64,000 nucleotides of DNA from Harmonia axyridis. Its lineage: Eukaryota > Arthropoda > Insecta > Coleoptera > Coccinellidae. How positions within the stretch are numbered: position 1 is the first letter of the stretch; every line of letters begins with the position of its first letter. A program made the position numbers and the translations under genes. This document shows, piece by piece, positions 35,554 through 45,400 of this stretch. The notes beneath the pieces are model-generated. The model saw only the letters and a list, made by a program, of their open reading frames with translations, was not told where the DNA came from and searched no databases. The stretch spans positions 10,790,501-10,854,500 of the forward strand of contig NC_059504.1 in the NCBI RefSeq assembly GCF_914767665.1. The letters run 5' to 3'.

Positions 35554-36225
35554 ATGGCTGCATACAATTGTATGATCCATAGATTAATCAATATACCTAT
35601 GAATCATGCTAATTTTTGTAAAGAATTAAATTTAATTAAACAAATAGCTGTGAATAACTGTTACAGTCCACATGTTATTGATCAAATTTTGAGGAATAAA
35701 CAAAGAAAGCAAGCTTTGAGTCTAACATACCCTAAGGTAAATTATGGTATTGATACTAAATTTTTTTCGTTAACTTATGTTAATAATATTTCTGAAAAGA
35801 TTGCTAAATACTTGAAAACAAAATTCAATTACACAATATCCTTCAAAACAAGTAACAACTTAGAGATGTTCATTAAAAACAATAAAGACAAAACAGATAA
35901 AGAAACTAAATCCGGTGTCTACAAGTTAACCTGTAATGATTGCCCTATGGTTTATATTGGACAAACAGGAAGATCGTTCAATAAAAGGATAAAGGAACAC
36001 CAAAAGAGTTATACATCTGATAGTTCGTTTTCAACCTACGCGAATCACTTAAAAGAATGGGACCATACCTTCAATAATAACTTTAAAATTCTTCATTTAG
36101 AAAACAAGAGCTTAAGACTAACACTCTTAGAATCCCTGGAAATAAACAGGTATAATACCCAAAATATTCTGTTGAACGAACAAACGGATGTAAACTCATC
36201 CCCTTTATTGAATTTCTTCCGATAG
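35554..36225 (+). CDS. PLE GIY-YIG endonuclease frame (right arm)
   Basis: 223 codons from the first internal ATG, identical in translation to residues 66-288 of the left-arm frame. The reading frame is open further upstream to the palindrome centre but lacks an ATG there. It contains the same GVY..CNDC..YIG..TGR nuclease core and the C-terminal ESLEINRYN segment. A 5'-truncated copy, so it is unlikely to be the native protein. Confidence 0.75.
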   Translation: MAAYNCMIHRLINIPMNHANFCKELNLIKQIAVNNCYSPHVIDQILRNKQRKQALSLTYPKVNYGIDTKFFSLTYVNNISEKIAKYLKTKFNYTISFKTSNNLEMFIKNNKDKTDKETKSGVYKLTCNDCPMVYIGQTGRSFNKRIKEHQKSYTSDSSFSTYANHLKEWDHTFNNNFKILHLENKSLRLTLLESLEINRYNTQNILLNEQTDVNSSPLLNFFR

Positions 36226-36353
36226 TTTGGAAATCCCAGGCTGTAAATGGTCCAATATAACTTTGTAATTTATACCCTTTCGAATATTTTTGTGTCAATT
36301 TTGTTCCTATATAAGATTCCGAAAACCTTTGTACTCTTATCAGTTCAGAAATG

Positions 36354-36394
36354 TAGCCTGATGAAGCCACAGTGTGGCGAAACAATTGTTGCTA
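36354..36394 (+). ncRNA. Hammerhead-ribozyme-like motif, right arm
   Basis: The order is TAGC (stem I strand), CTGATGA (36358-36364), A, the hairpin GCCAC-AGT-GTGGC (stem II), GAA, a short AC..GT stem III with loop AATT, an unpaired T at the expected cleavage position, and GCTA (stem I strand). This is the type I order, lying near the 3' end of a PLE where such ribozymes are known. The extra A before stem II and the 4-bp stem I are weaknesses. Confidence 0.6.
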
Positions 36395-36491
36395 ACAATT
36401 AAATAACATAGTGGAAATTACTTCGTTTTATTTTATTTATAATGAATTTCCGCCAAGTAAGGACCGAATCCATTAAATATGACGTATAATC

Positions 36492-37500
36492 CACCATGCT
36501 ATAGCCAGCTGATTGTATTTTTTCGTCTAGATATTGGGTTAGCTACAATTTGACAAATTTTCAGTTGGAAGGAAATGACTGAATTTATTTTTTTTTCTTC
36601 TTGTTTGGGGGGCTGCCGCCGCTCTCCCCCCCAGCAGAGTCGCAGTTGACGTTCACAAGGCTTTTTATTACTATTACCTGATGCATTCTACTAATTACTG
36701 TTTGAGAGGAACTTGGTCATGTATATCTGTTACTGGCTCCCGGACTATTACCAAATCGTTGCACACGGTCCATGAGTTAAAGACGGTCCCAACAACGATA
36801 CATATAAAGCCACAGCGTTGGGACTCCCTCTCCCCGATGCCATTATCTCATCCGCATAAACCACGCTGATTGTTTCCAAAATCGGATATAACGAATCGCG
36901 ATCGTATTTCTATACATGCCGCCCCTGTTTTTCCAGATACATTACCTACCCCCGAATCGTTCGTTCGAGACGTCGGGGCCGTATCGCATTTATGAATGCG
37001 AAATATAACGAAAAATCGTCCGCCATTACCCCGCGCCGAAACGGGTAATGGATGTGCGAAAAAATAAACCGTGGCCTTTTCGATTATTCCCATACACTCG
37101 CTCACTCCTCTACGGGTTGAAATTCGAACGACGATGGCTTGGATTACGTTTCGGATATCGGCGGTTAGTCTGCGCAGTTGTAGGCGTTTAGCCAGGATGT
37201 AAAGTCCATCGGAAGCTGAGTTATTAGGGCCGTAAAAGAATGGAAGCGCCGCCTGCTAGTTGGTATTTGCGGAGGGAAAGAGATCAACAGCTTATAAATT
37301 GTAATGAATGAAGGCTTATGGATGATACAAAACCATGTGAACTACGGGTCGAAAAAAGTGCGATAGTCCATACCGACCTTTAGCTTCAGATTGATGTGTG
37401 ACATCGACAGTTAAGCAACGGTGCAGCGGTGGATATCGAAGGTAATAAAATTGAATAATATTCAACGGAGCGATCCAAGTCAATCTCTCACGTCCCATTC
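36492..37500. other. Unique CpG-rich non-coding DNA
   Basis: From about 36840 to 37200 CpG dinucleotides are frequent (ATCGCGATCGTA, GTCGGGGCCG, CCCCGCGCCGAAACGGG). No open frame shows a domain. It contrasts with AT-rich transposon-filled flanks. It may be host regulatory, intronic or intergenic DNA. Confidence 0.35.
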
Positions 37501-37502
37501 TA

Positions 37503-37800
37503 CAGGGTGGGCAAATAAGCGAGGTAAGCGGCTATATCTCATGATCCACTCATCGTAGAGACTTGCGGTAAAAAATTTTGTTTTGAAGTTCATACATCCA
37601 ACGCTAGGGGACGTCATAGCTATCGTCGAGTAGAAAAATCAATTTTACTCGAAAATGTTTCATATGAAGTTGAAGAAAAAATATCATCACTGCAATCCTT
37701 GGAAAATTCTCTATCTTTTTGAATTGTCACTTTCGATTTTACGACATAAAATAAGGGTAGGGAAAAGGGAGAAATCTGACTGAATGAAATGCCTGGTAAT
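37503..37800 (+). repeat. CAGGG-ended dispersed repeat, copy 1
   Basis: Aligns with 59129-59405. Both begin CAGGGT(G/A)GGCAAATAAG after a TA, share GGCTATATCTCA, GATCCACTCATCGTAGAGAC, CTTGCGGTAAAAAATTTT, GAAAATTCTCTATCTTTTT and GATTTTACGACAT, and diverge after GGGAGAAAT.TGAC. Non-coding. Probably a truncated DNA element or MITE. Confidence 0.75.
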
Positions 37801-37804
37801 GACC

Positions 37805-38050
37805 TGAAGGTCGCAAAGCGATAGTTTCAGGCGTTCTGGAGTTATGGTCGAAAGAAGATATTGTTCAACTGATGCACTGAAAAACTTAATTATCTTTAGG
37901 TTCTGGCAGAAACAGAAATCCCATCAAATTTGTATGAAAAAAACTAAAGGTCGCAGAGCGATAGCTTCAGGCGTTCTGGGGTTATGGCCGAAAGAAGACA
38001 CAATTTGGTTTTTCAGTGCATCAGTTGAAGAATATCTTCTTTCTGCCATA
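37805..38050. repeat. Local direct and inverted duplication
   Basis: AGGTCGCAAAGCGATAG.TTCAGGCGTTCTGG..GTTATGG.CGAAAGAAG appears at 37807-37857 and again at 37948-37999. In addition GAAGATATTGTTCAACTGATGCACTGAAAAAC (37853-37884) is inverted at about 38008-38041. This mixed geometry suggests template switching next to the LINE 3' end. Confidence 0.7.
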
Positions 38051-39200
38051 ACTGAACTGCGACCGTGTAGATCTTTTGTTGTTTTTTTTATTGTTACCCT
38101 ACTCATTCATGGAAACCCAAAGAGGTCGTCAATGGCGTTGATAAAGCTGACAACCTTCTTAGGGGACTTGGCCGATACCTCACGGGTATCCCAAGACCAA
38201 CTTCCTCATATGAATGGTTCTTAGGCCATCCAGCTCTGGACAGTTGCATACCATGTGTTAAGCTGTTTCTGCTTCTGATCCACAGAGCCTGCAAATCTCA
38301 TCTGCTGACTCCTATACGGTACAATCAATTGATGTTTGTACCGACAGTGCTCCGTCAGCAATTCCACCAACACCCGAAGCTCAGCTCGTGACAGCTTCAG
38401 GAGCTTTCTGGCGTAGGTCGGTGAAATCGTCACGAATTTCTTGGCCTGAGTGTGTCTAGGAGTATTTGGGCAGTGGGTTATCCTGTTATTCAACTCCCAT
38501 TGCTGATGATCGCCCAAATGCTAGCATTTTCGTGATATCAATCAATAAAATAAAACAATATTCTCATGTGGGAACTTTTATTTTTTTTTTAATTTTCTAA
38601 GGGTTAGGTATGGAAAATTTCACGAGAATTTTTTCCCAAAAAATTTTACAGGTGAGATCGGAATTCGGCTAATCAGATATCGTGAATTATGGCTCCGCTT
38701 ATCGATTCCTCGTAGAACTCACGGTTTTGAGGAAATCTGAACTCGAAATTTGGGAAAAAATTGAATTTCCCCCTAAAAATCGTTATATCTCCAGAATTAT
38801 CAATCACAGACCGCTCAAATAAAAACGTTTCGAATGATCAAGTTCCGATCTGAAACATACTGACGTTTTTTTTTCAATTTTTTAAGGGTTAGGTATGGAA
38901 CCGCTGCCTTATATTGGTCTTTTCCCTAGCCCACAGAAAGTTAACCTTTATGCACTTTTTAGTTTCCTTCAACACCACAGTACCCTGGTACCCTTAGTAG
39001 AGTCACTTCATTGCTTCTGACCTGCTGCCTTATGGTGTTTCGGCATTCCAAGGTCAACAGAGACCCCTGGCAGTACGATTCCAGGGATCTGAGCGTGGTT
39101 TGTCTGTCTGTGGTGATGTAGACATGCGCCTTCTTGGGGTTCATTTCAAGACACTCTCGAGCGCATACGTAAACAGCCAGTATCTCGGTCGGACACCCAT
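38050..39200 (-). pseudogene. LINE (RNase H-bearing) remnant, copy 1
   Basis: Homologous to 46873-47575 on the other strand. The minus strand keeps part of the RNase H domain (39140-38940: AHVYITTD, TTLRSLESYCQ, VTLLRVPGYCGVEGN). It then continues after an insertion (about 38520-38940) with WELNNR, LSRAELRVLVELLTEHCRYKH and a damaged Cys-rich tail near 38300. The last part matches the GFP-type 3' coding end and the ATGGAAACCCAAAG complement. Frameshifts and stops are abundant. 5' truncated at the RNase H domain. Confidence 0.7.
38522..38938. other. Insertion inside the LINE remnant
   Basis: Absent from the homologous copy at 47.2 kb. It contains two similar strips, TTTCTAAGGGTTAGGTATGGAA (about 38596) and TTTTTAAGGGTTAGGTATGGAA (about 38880), so the insertion may be flanked or built by a ~20-bp direct repeat. 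No ORF. Element type unknown. Confidence 0.4.
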
Positions 39201-40175
39201 CAGTAACCTCTGAATCATTTCAATTACTGAGATCATACAACAAATCCTCCACATCACGGCAATTCGGCCAGCCCGACCCTGCGTCGGAAACGTAGAACCC
39301 CCCCCCGAAGAGCAGGGCGGTGCGCGCTTTGTTCTCCCAGAATTCGGTTACCGAAATCCTAGGAACCCGTATAAATATGGATAAAACCCCCGGAGTCCAA
39401 TACGAATATTTCAAATTCATCTGATTGCCGGGATTAGGATCCGATATTTCCGTTTCAATGGAGATTAAATTCGGGTTATTATTCTCAGATCTGAACGAAT
39501 GAAGATTAATTCCGCACATCCTTTGTGAGAGGGAGCCACCTACGTTTATCTCCGTATAATCTCGTAAAACTAGTTTACGATGATACGAATTGGATCGCTC
39601 TCCCATATTTCTAGGTGGATGTGTGTTATGAAATTTTTCGGATATTCGGGGTTTGTGTTGCGAATGGCATAATTTGATTCGGAAACAGTTTTCCACATTC
39701 AATTTCGGTTCCGGGAATGGCGAGGTTTGGATTCAATTATGATCTACGGTTTAATTTCTAGCGCTGAGTAAAGCCGGATTAAGAAGACTGTATTATTTAT
39801 AGTGATGAAATCTTATCAACTAGTGATATTCGGCGTTAACGTCGTCCTTGTGATACTTTGTTATATATGTTGGAATATCAAACTTAATAATTTAAGCACT
39901 TATGTGCTTACAGCACTACGTTTTTAGTCCATTAAAGTTTGTGGATAAACTATGTCAAAATTTACCACGTCACTATATAAGTTAGTAGAGAGCTCAGAGT
40001 TATAATCAGTAGTTATATCCGGAGTGCTTGTCAAAATAATACTCCTGCACTTGCAGTGCAGTCGGGAAATAATAATCGATAATTTGGCAAGCACGAGAGG
40101 TATATGAACGACTATTTCCCGGCAAAAATTTCACACAATTTCAATTGTAGGGCGAATATAATACAAAACGGAAAT
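39201..40175. other. Unique DNA with one hairpin
   Basis: CpG-containing sequence at 39220-39700 with no supported ORF. Near 40023-40105 GTGCTTGTCAAA..TTTGGCAAGCAC forms an imperfect foldback about 75 bp across, comparable with the hairpins at 370 and 17135. Confidence 0.4.
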
Positions 40176-41204
40176 TTATACTAATTGACAAAGAAACTGC
40201 AACTCCCAGAGGGAGCTGTTTAAAATTTTATATATTTTTTGGTAAAACATAGATAGTATAGCAAGAAGTAAATGATTGAATTTGGAGAAAAAAAAAGAGA
40301 GAAAAAGATGATTTTTTCATGTAGACAATTTTTGTTACTTAAATATTGTAGCCGTTTTTAGTTCTTCAAATTTTACAACAAACAAGCTGTTCGAGGAGAT
40401 CCGAAGTCGATATTAAGTTGTTGTTAAAATGCCTAGAGCACGTGTACGCAGAATTTATGTCCAGATAATTGAATCTGAAAGAAGTCGAATTATTGTTCTA
40501 CGGAAGGCGGGGTTGTCATTTTGAGGAATCGCTAACCGTACGAACAGAAATCCAACTTCTGTTATGAAATGTTGTCATGCGTGGTTTGATAATGCCCAAA
40601 ATCGAAGAAGAGTAGGCACCGGACGTTGAAGGGGCACAAATGACGTTCAAGATCGACGTCTAAGAGTTATGGCCATTAAAGGCCGATTTGCGACAACTCG
40701 ATATTTGGCTGAAGAGTAGTTGAGAGAACACCTCCGGATAAAGTCTTTTGAACTGTAGCATTATCGACCTCTGAGGGTTGAGCATCGCCGGCAATGATTA
40801 CAGTGGTGCAGAGAACATCAACATTGGATTGTAAAATGGCATCAGGTCGTTTTTCCTGAGGAATCTCGATTCTCCTTGGGTGTACATGATGGCCGAAGAA
40901 GGGTTAGATGACGTCGGGGAGAAAGACGTGAACCTCAGTTTGATGTTGAGCGTCATGTACACCGAACAGTAGGCGTTATGGTATTGGGTGCTATTGCACA
41001 TGCAAGTAGGCCACCTTTAGCCTTTTCTCGAGGTAACATGACAGCGCTGCAGTATCTTTAAGAAATAGTGGAGCCATATGTTCTCCCTTACCTCAACCGG
41101 CTCGCGAATCCAATATTTCAGCAATACTATATATTTTACCAAAAAAAATTTTGAATTTAAGCATCTCCTTCTGGGTGTTGCCCTTTCTTTGTGAGTTAGT
41201 ATAT
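40176..41204 (+). mobile_element. Tc1-like element, second copy, decayed
   Basis: The left end TTGACAAAGAAACTGCAACTCCCAG (about 40178) is complementary to the right end TCTGGGTGTTGCCCTTTCTTTGTGAGTTA (about 41171-41200). The transposase remnant inside (40430-41130, plus strand) shows MPRARVRRIYV, then an IIESERSRIIVLRKAGLSF-like HTH and VGTGR.RGT.DVQDR..RVMAIKGRFATTR, with stops throughout. The C-terminal catalytic part is deleted after the TYVLPYLNRLANPIFQQ-like segment near 41110. Same family as 19745-22035. Confidence 0.75.
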
Positions 41205-41554
41205 TAGTTCTGCATTAATAAGTCTGTCGTCCAGTAAGTGTCAATGGTTTAAAACGTCACAAAAATAATCACCTAAAGCACACCTACAAATTCCCTGGTA
41301 TTTTCGAGTTTTTCAGAGATCTTATATTTTTGAAAGTTACCATGTTAACGAATAAAGTCGAATTTTTAAGAAGAAATGGGTTCGTTATTGGTTAATCCCG
41401 GGATTTATCGATTAAATTATTATAGACAATAGTCAAACTGTGAAAATGTCAAGGGGGTAAGTTCCCAAAGGTGCAAATAATAAACCAAAACATCCGGGGG
41501 TTCACATCAAAATATAACAGATAAAACATTAATTGTGGCTATAACACAGAATAT
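41205..41554. other. Non-coding spacer
   Basis: No feature seen. Confidence 0.4.
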
Positions 41555-41865
41555 TTAAGGTGCCGTGGACGGCTAGGATGACAAATGAGGAAGTTCTTAA
41601 ACGTGTTAACAAACAACGTGAACTGTTTGAGGTGATCAAAAAGAGGAAAACAACATATCTAGGGCATATAAATCGAAACACGAAATATCAATTCTTGCAT
41701 TTGTTAATTGAAGGCAAGATCGAAGGTCGGAGAGGAATCGGACGGACGAAAATGTCTTGGCTGCGAAACATCAGGCAATGGACAGGACTACGCGATGTAC
41801 AGTCATTGATACACACCGCCAGAAATAAAGAACAAATGGAAAATGTTATCGCAAACATCCATTAA
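41555..41865 (+). pseudogene. RTE/CR1-like LINE C-terminal fragment
   Basis: 101 codons ending in a natural stop at 41863-41865. PWTARMTNEEVLKRVNK, TTYLGHI.RN.KY..L.LLIEGKIEGRRG, GRTKMSWLRNIRQWTG and a final IANIH match the C-terminal end of insect non-LTR reverse transcriptases (the segment after the thumb). The fragment starts right at the PWTARMTNEE block, so the copy is 5' truncated. The frame is intact, which suggests a fairly young insertion. Confidence 0.75.
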
Positions 41866-42290
41866 TGGATATGCATTGGAAGAAGAAAACATAAATGCAC
41901 CCAACGAGTAGATTCAGTTATAACAATTTATTTTACTATTTTCTTTCGATTACGTGAAGGTAATTGAATTTACGATCTCCCAGTAATTGTTCGGAGAGTT
42001 GTAATACTAGAATGGATTCTCATTGTTTAATGGAAACATTTATGGACGGGGTGAAATTGAGTGATATCATTTTTATGGTCCTGGGGGTGGAAAGTGATGC
42101 AGAAGAAAAATGGAATTGGATCACCTGAACCCCTCTCTTTTTGTTTGATGTGAAAGCTGTGTTATTCCAACCTACAAATTGATTGAAAAGGTCTTATTTG
42201 GAATAAATGAACCAAAATATTTTTATTTTTATTTTTATTCATTTTATTTATTTATTTATTTTATTTTTATTTTTATCAATGGGAATTTTT
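41866..42290. other. Spacer ending in an (ATTTT)n tract
   Basis: 42219-42278 is a T-rich low-complexity tract of ATTTT/ATTT units. Nothing else is recognised. Confidence 0.5.
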
Positions 42291-42291
42291 T

Positions 42292-42417
42292 CTGAGATAC
42301 ACTTTTCATATTAGTAAACAAAGATATACCTACTGATTTTGCTCTACCTCTGCAATCAGAGGTAGAGCAAAATCAGTAGGTATATCTTTGTTTACTAATA
42401 TGAAAAGTGTATCTCAG
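42292..42417. repeat. Perfect 61-bp-arm hairpin
   Basis: The left arm 42292-42352 and right arm 42357-42417 are exact complements as read, separated by CAAT. The arms start CTGAGATACACTTTTC and meet at CTACCTCTG. No known transposon end. The flank on the left is the ATTTT tract. It could be a snapback duplication during repair or a very short foldback element. Confidence 0.95.
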
Positions 42418-42539
42418 ATCCATTGGTAGTATATGCATATATTCCTTCGAAGATCCATTGCCAGCACTGCTGCTAATTTGAGATTAGACAAAAAACAATG
42501 CCAAGTTCATATTTCAGTCGATACACTCTATTCCAAACA

Positions 42540-42645
42540 AATAAAATAAAACGAAGTAATTTCCACTATGATAACATAGTGGAAATTACTTCGTTTTATT
42601 TTATTTATAATAAATTTCCGCCAAGTAAGGACCGAATCCATTAAA
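42540..42645. mobile_element. Miniature PLE inverted dimer
   Basis: Same termini as 34278-36479: left AAATAAAATAAAACGAAG, right the complement followed by the ~40-bp tail CCGCCAAGTAAGGACCGAAT..CATTAAA. The arms are only ~31 bp and meet at ATAA. The target duplication CTATTCCAAACA lies at 42528-42539 and 42646-42657. It has no coding content. Confidence 0.9.
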
Positions 42646-42657
42646 CTATTCCAAACA

Positions 42658-43534
42658 TACCACAAAACGAACTTGGTACTAACTCATTCATTCCTGGTAA
42701 CGATAAAATTATCAGCAGGCTTGGCACCTAGTAGAGATGGGTAATATTCGATGAAGAATTATCAGAAATGGAAAATAATACCACTCCTTGTCTTTCACAT
42801 TTGAAATGCAGCAACCCTTGATTCAATATGAAATATGTAGAATTCTGACATTTTTCTGAAATAACAAAGTCGAAAGGTGCTGGTCAATTGAAAAATCGAA
42901 ACAAATTATTAGCCTCGAATTATCTATTCTCTATTCCAGAGCATGTGATCTAACACATCAAGCTCTATGCAAACCGGAGCAATTATAGCGTCTCAATCAA
43001 GAGTAGCCCACCCAGAACTCCCACATTTAGTTCATCCACTTCTGAGCAATATCACTGCGAAAATTATATCGAAGTTTATGATCCATGAAATTTGTGGAGC
43101 AAACGGGTTTAATTAATTCCATAAACAGAAGCAGGCATGAAACAAGTTTTATACATGTATAAATTTCTGGTTTTTATCCAAAGGTTCCTTTCCATTCTTT
43201 TTTGCTTCGACATCCAAACTTATCTGCACTCGGAGAGCATTAATGGAGATGGAACACGAAAATTTATTTGATCAGTTTTTCATTCGTCTACATCTGGAAA
43301 AGCACCATTACTCTTTCATCGAATGTTAACCAAAGTATTTTTTGAGCTGAATTACATGCGCAAACTACTATAGTTTTCTGTTTGAAGCCCCTCACAATTC
43401 TTTTACGCCATCCAGAATTCTGGATTACTTACAGTATCTGTTGCCAAGATGATAGGTCTTCTTAATCGGTAAGTAGTAGCTCAAATATTACTTCACTTCT
43501 GATATTTGCTTTGTGAGTATTTCTCGAGCCAAGT
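42658..43534. other. AT-rich, nothing recognised
   Basis: No supported feature. Confidence 0.45.
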
Positions 43535-43757
43535 TTTTATAGGTGCGCCCTCCCTCAAAGGATTACGGTGTTTCGTTCAGAAATCGCTGGTGGACTTTTC
43601 AGTTAGACAATCCAACGGTTTCTACCTAAGACACCCGCTCACACTATCGTGGAGACGTGACTCTGCTGCAACGCGGTGGCTCTCTTAAACCCGCAGGGGC
43701 CGCATTCAAGTATAGCGCGATACCCATAACGGCACCTCTCGAGCAGACAGTCACTAC
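43535..43757 (+). repeat. ~220-bp dispersed repeat, copy C
   Basis: Family of 14045 and 17868. GTGCGCCCTCCCTCAAAGG, ATTACGGTGTTTCGTTCAG, TCGCTGGTGGACTTTTCAGT, ACTATCGTGGAGACGTGACT and GGCACCTCTCGAGCAG align in order. Confidence 0.75.
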
Positions 43758-44700
43758 ATTCTTTGAAGAAGAACCAGACTCAGAAGATATGCTAGCAAAA
43801 ATTCTTGAAATCTTATCTTTCAAAGAATTACTGTCATCTGTATTTTACTCAAGAGAACTCTTTCAACCATCATGATGTTCCAGCTTCTGCTAGAAAAATT
43901 ACTAATGTTCGATGCAGACAGTGAACCTGTATATTCTTCAGGATCACACCAACCAACATATTTCCTAATGTTACATGGAATTTCGTCAAATGTGATGCTG
44001 ATGCTCTACGTCAATTGATTAATATTGCCCATTGGAAAATCAGCCTTGGTTTCAATCATCTGGCAACGTATTGCAAAATCAACCTGCTGATTCTAATAAT
44101 TGAAAATTAGGAATAACAATAGAAACTAATCCATGCATTGGAATGTGAAGCCCGACATGTTTGAATAGGATGTAATATTAAACAACATTTATAGATGTGG
44201 GTGGAATGAAACTAATAATTCACTCGTGGTCTCACTGTATTACAGATAGAGGGATCTCTCCTCGACAAAGGTTTCAACGATGTGGAGACCAACAAAATAG
44301 AATAGTCTGCCACAGATGTCTGTCCTGATGTTGATAGTAATTTGCGCGAACTTGACTGCTGTATTTTCGATATTGTTCAGGATTCCTGCACAAACCGTTC
44401 AAAAGTCAGTGGCGCTCCAGATCTCGAGAAGGCAATTTTAGATAACTCCGAATAGAGCACTCTATAATTTCATCACAATATCTGTGATTTGTGGATTCGA
44501 TTCCGTGATCACCATATAACTCTATGTAGGTAGGTATATGTGTGGTCTCCAAAAGTGCATATGGAGTATAAGTGTAGGTGAGCTCAAAAGCTCTTGACTT
44601 CAAATCAGTGGTTTTCTCATTTATTGTTAGTGTAAATTTTTTATGGGAATCTGTCAATTCTAGGAAAAATGCTATTACTATAAAAAAAAAATAAAATATA
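43758..44700. other. Non-coding, nothing recognised
   Basis: AT-rich. A 107-codon minus frame near 44406-44729 overlaps the LINE remnant end and has no motif of its own. Confidence 0.4.
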
Positions 44701-44706
44701 ATATAC

Positions 44707-45400
44707 TCATGAGGTATACAACACCTCATATACTTTCAGTTCCAAAGTTCTAATGAACTCAAATATCTGATATGGCTTCAATGAAGCCAATTCCTCACTT
44801 CTACAAATTTCGGGTCGAAAGCAGGTTTCGCGTTGGCTAGTGATGGCGAGGCATTCCGTCACCAGGTGACCGGGAATTTCTTCCTCTTCCCCACAGAATC
44901 TGCACTGGTCATCTTCTGTTAGACCCATTCTCATGAGGTGTTTCCTGAAGCGACAATACCCCGTGAGGAATCCAGTGAGGAGGTGTAGTATATTTTTACT
45001 GAGATCTAGATACTTCTTGGATCTCGTAGAGTCGAAGTTTCGAAGACACTTTTTGAAGTGACCCAAACCAGGAAGATTCCGCCAGAGTATTTCTCTTACT
45101 GTTTCTTCCTTCTCCTGGAACTCTTTCTTGTAGGTACATTTGTCTACACCACAGAAAGGTTCCGGCCGATGAAAGGTGTTTGTGCTATTTTTCTAGCAAG
45201 TGTGTTGGCCTCTTCATTCCCTCTCTCGGGAACACAGAATAAAAAGGCCTTGTTATTCTTGCCTAATTCATCGAGTTTTCTTCGGCACTCCAATACCATC
45301 TCAGAATCGATTGTATGTGAGCTCAGTGATGATTGCAGCCTGACTATCTGAATGTATATATTCGCATATATCGCATTTCTGATAGTCTGATACCCTAAGA
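44707..45400 (-). pseudogene. LINE (RNase H-bearing) remnant, different family
   Basis: Minus strand. The RNase H end (about 45400-45170) reads SLSSHTIDSEMVLECRRKLDELG and FLFCVPERGNEEANTLARK. A frame change leads to 45066-44707, which reads LTGFLTGYCRFRKHLMRMGL and a zinc-knuckle CRFCGEEEEIPGHLVTEC, then a natural-looking C-terminus. This is the usual C-terminal architecture of Jockey/I-group LINEs. The copy is 5' truncated within RNase H. It shows the same layout as, but is clearly diverged from, the 46.9 kb family. Confidence 0.75.

Larger units (their letters stand above)
35367..36438 (+). repeat. PLE inverted arm, right
   Basis: Same length as the left arm, with no difference seen by eye. 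Continues into the 41-bp tail 36439-36479, which ends GAATCCATTAAATA. Confidence 0.95.
34278..36479. mobile_element. Penelope-like element inserted as an inverted dimer
   Basis: Two inverted 1072-bp arms (34280-35351 and 35367-36438) meet at a 15-bp centre. The right side carries an extra 41-bp tail (36439-36479). The target duplication TGACGTATAATC lies at 34266-34277 and 36480-36491. Each arm encodes the C-terminal part of a PLE protein with a GIY-YIG endonuclease, and carries a hammerhead-like motif near its outer end. The reverse transcriptase palm is absent, so it is non-autonomous. The arms are equal in length with identical translations, indicating a recent single-event origin. Confidence 0.9.

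Noticed and set aside
42219..42278. LINE or SINE poly-A tail (on the minus strand)
   Set aside because: An ATTTT simple repeat with no recognisable element body attached on either side.
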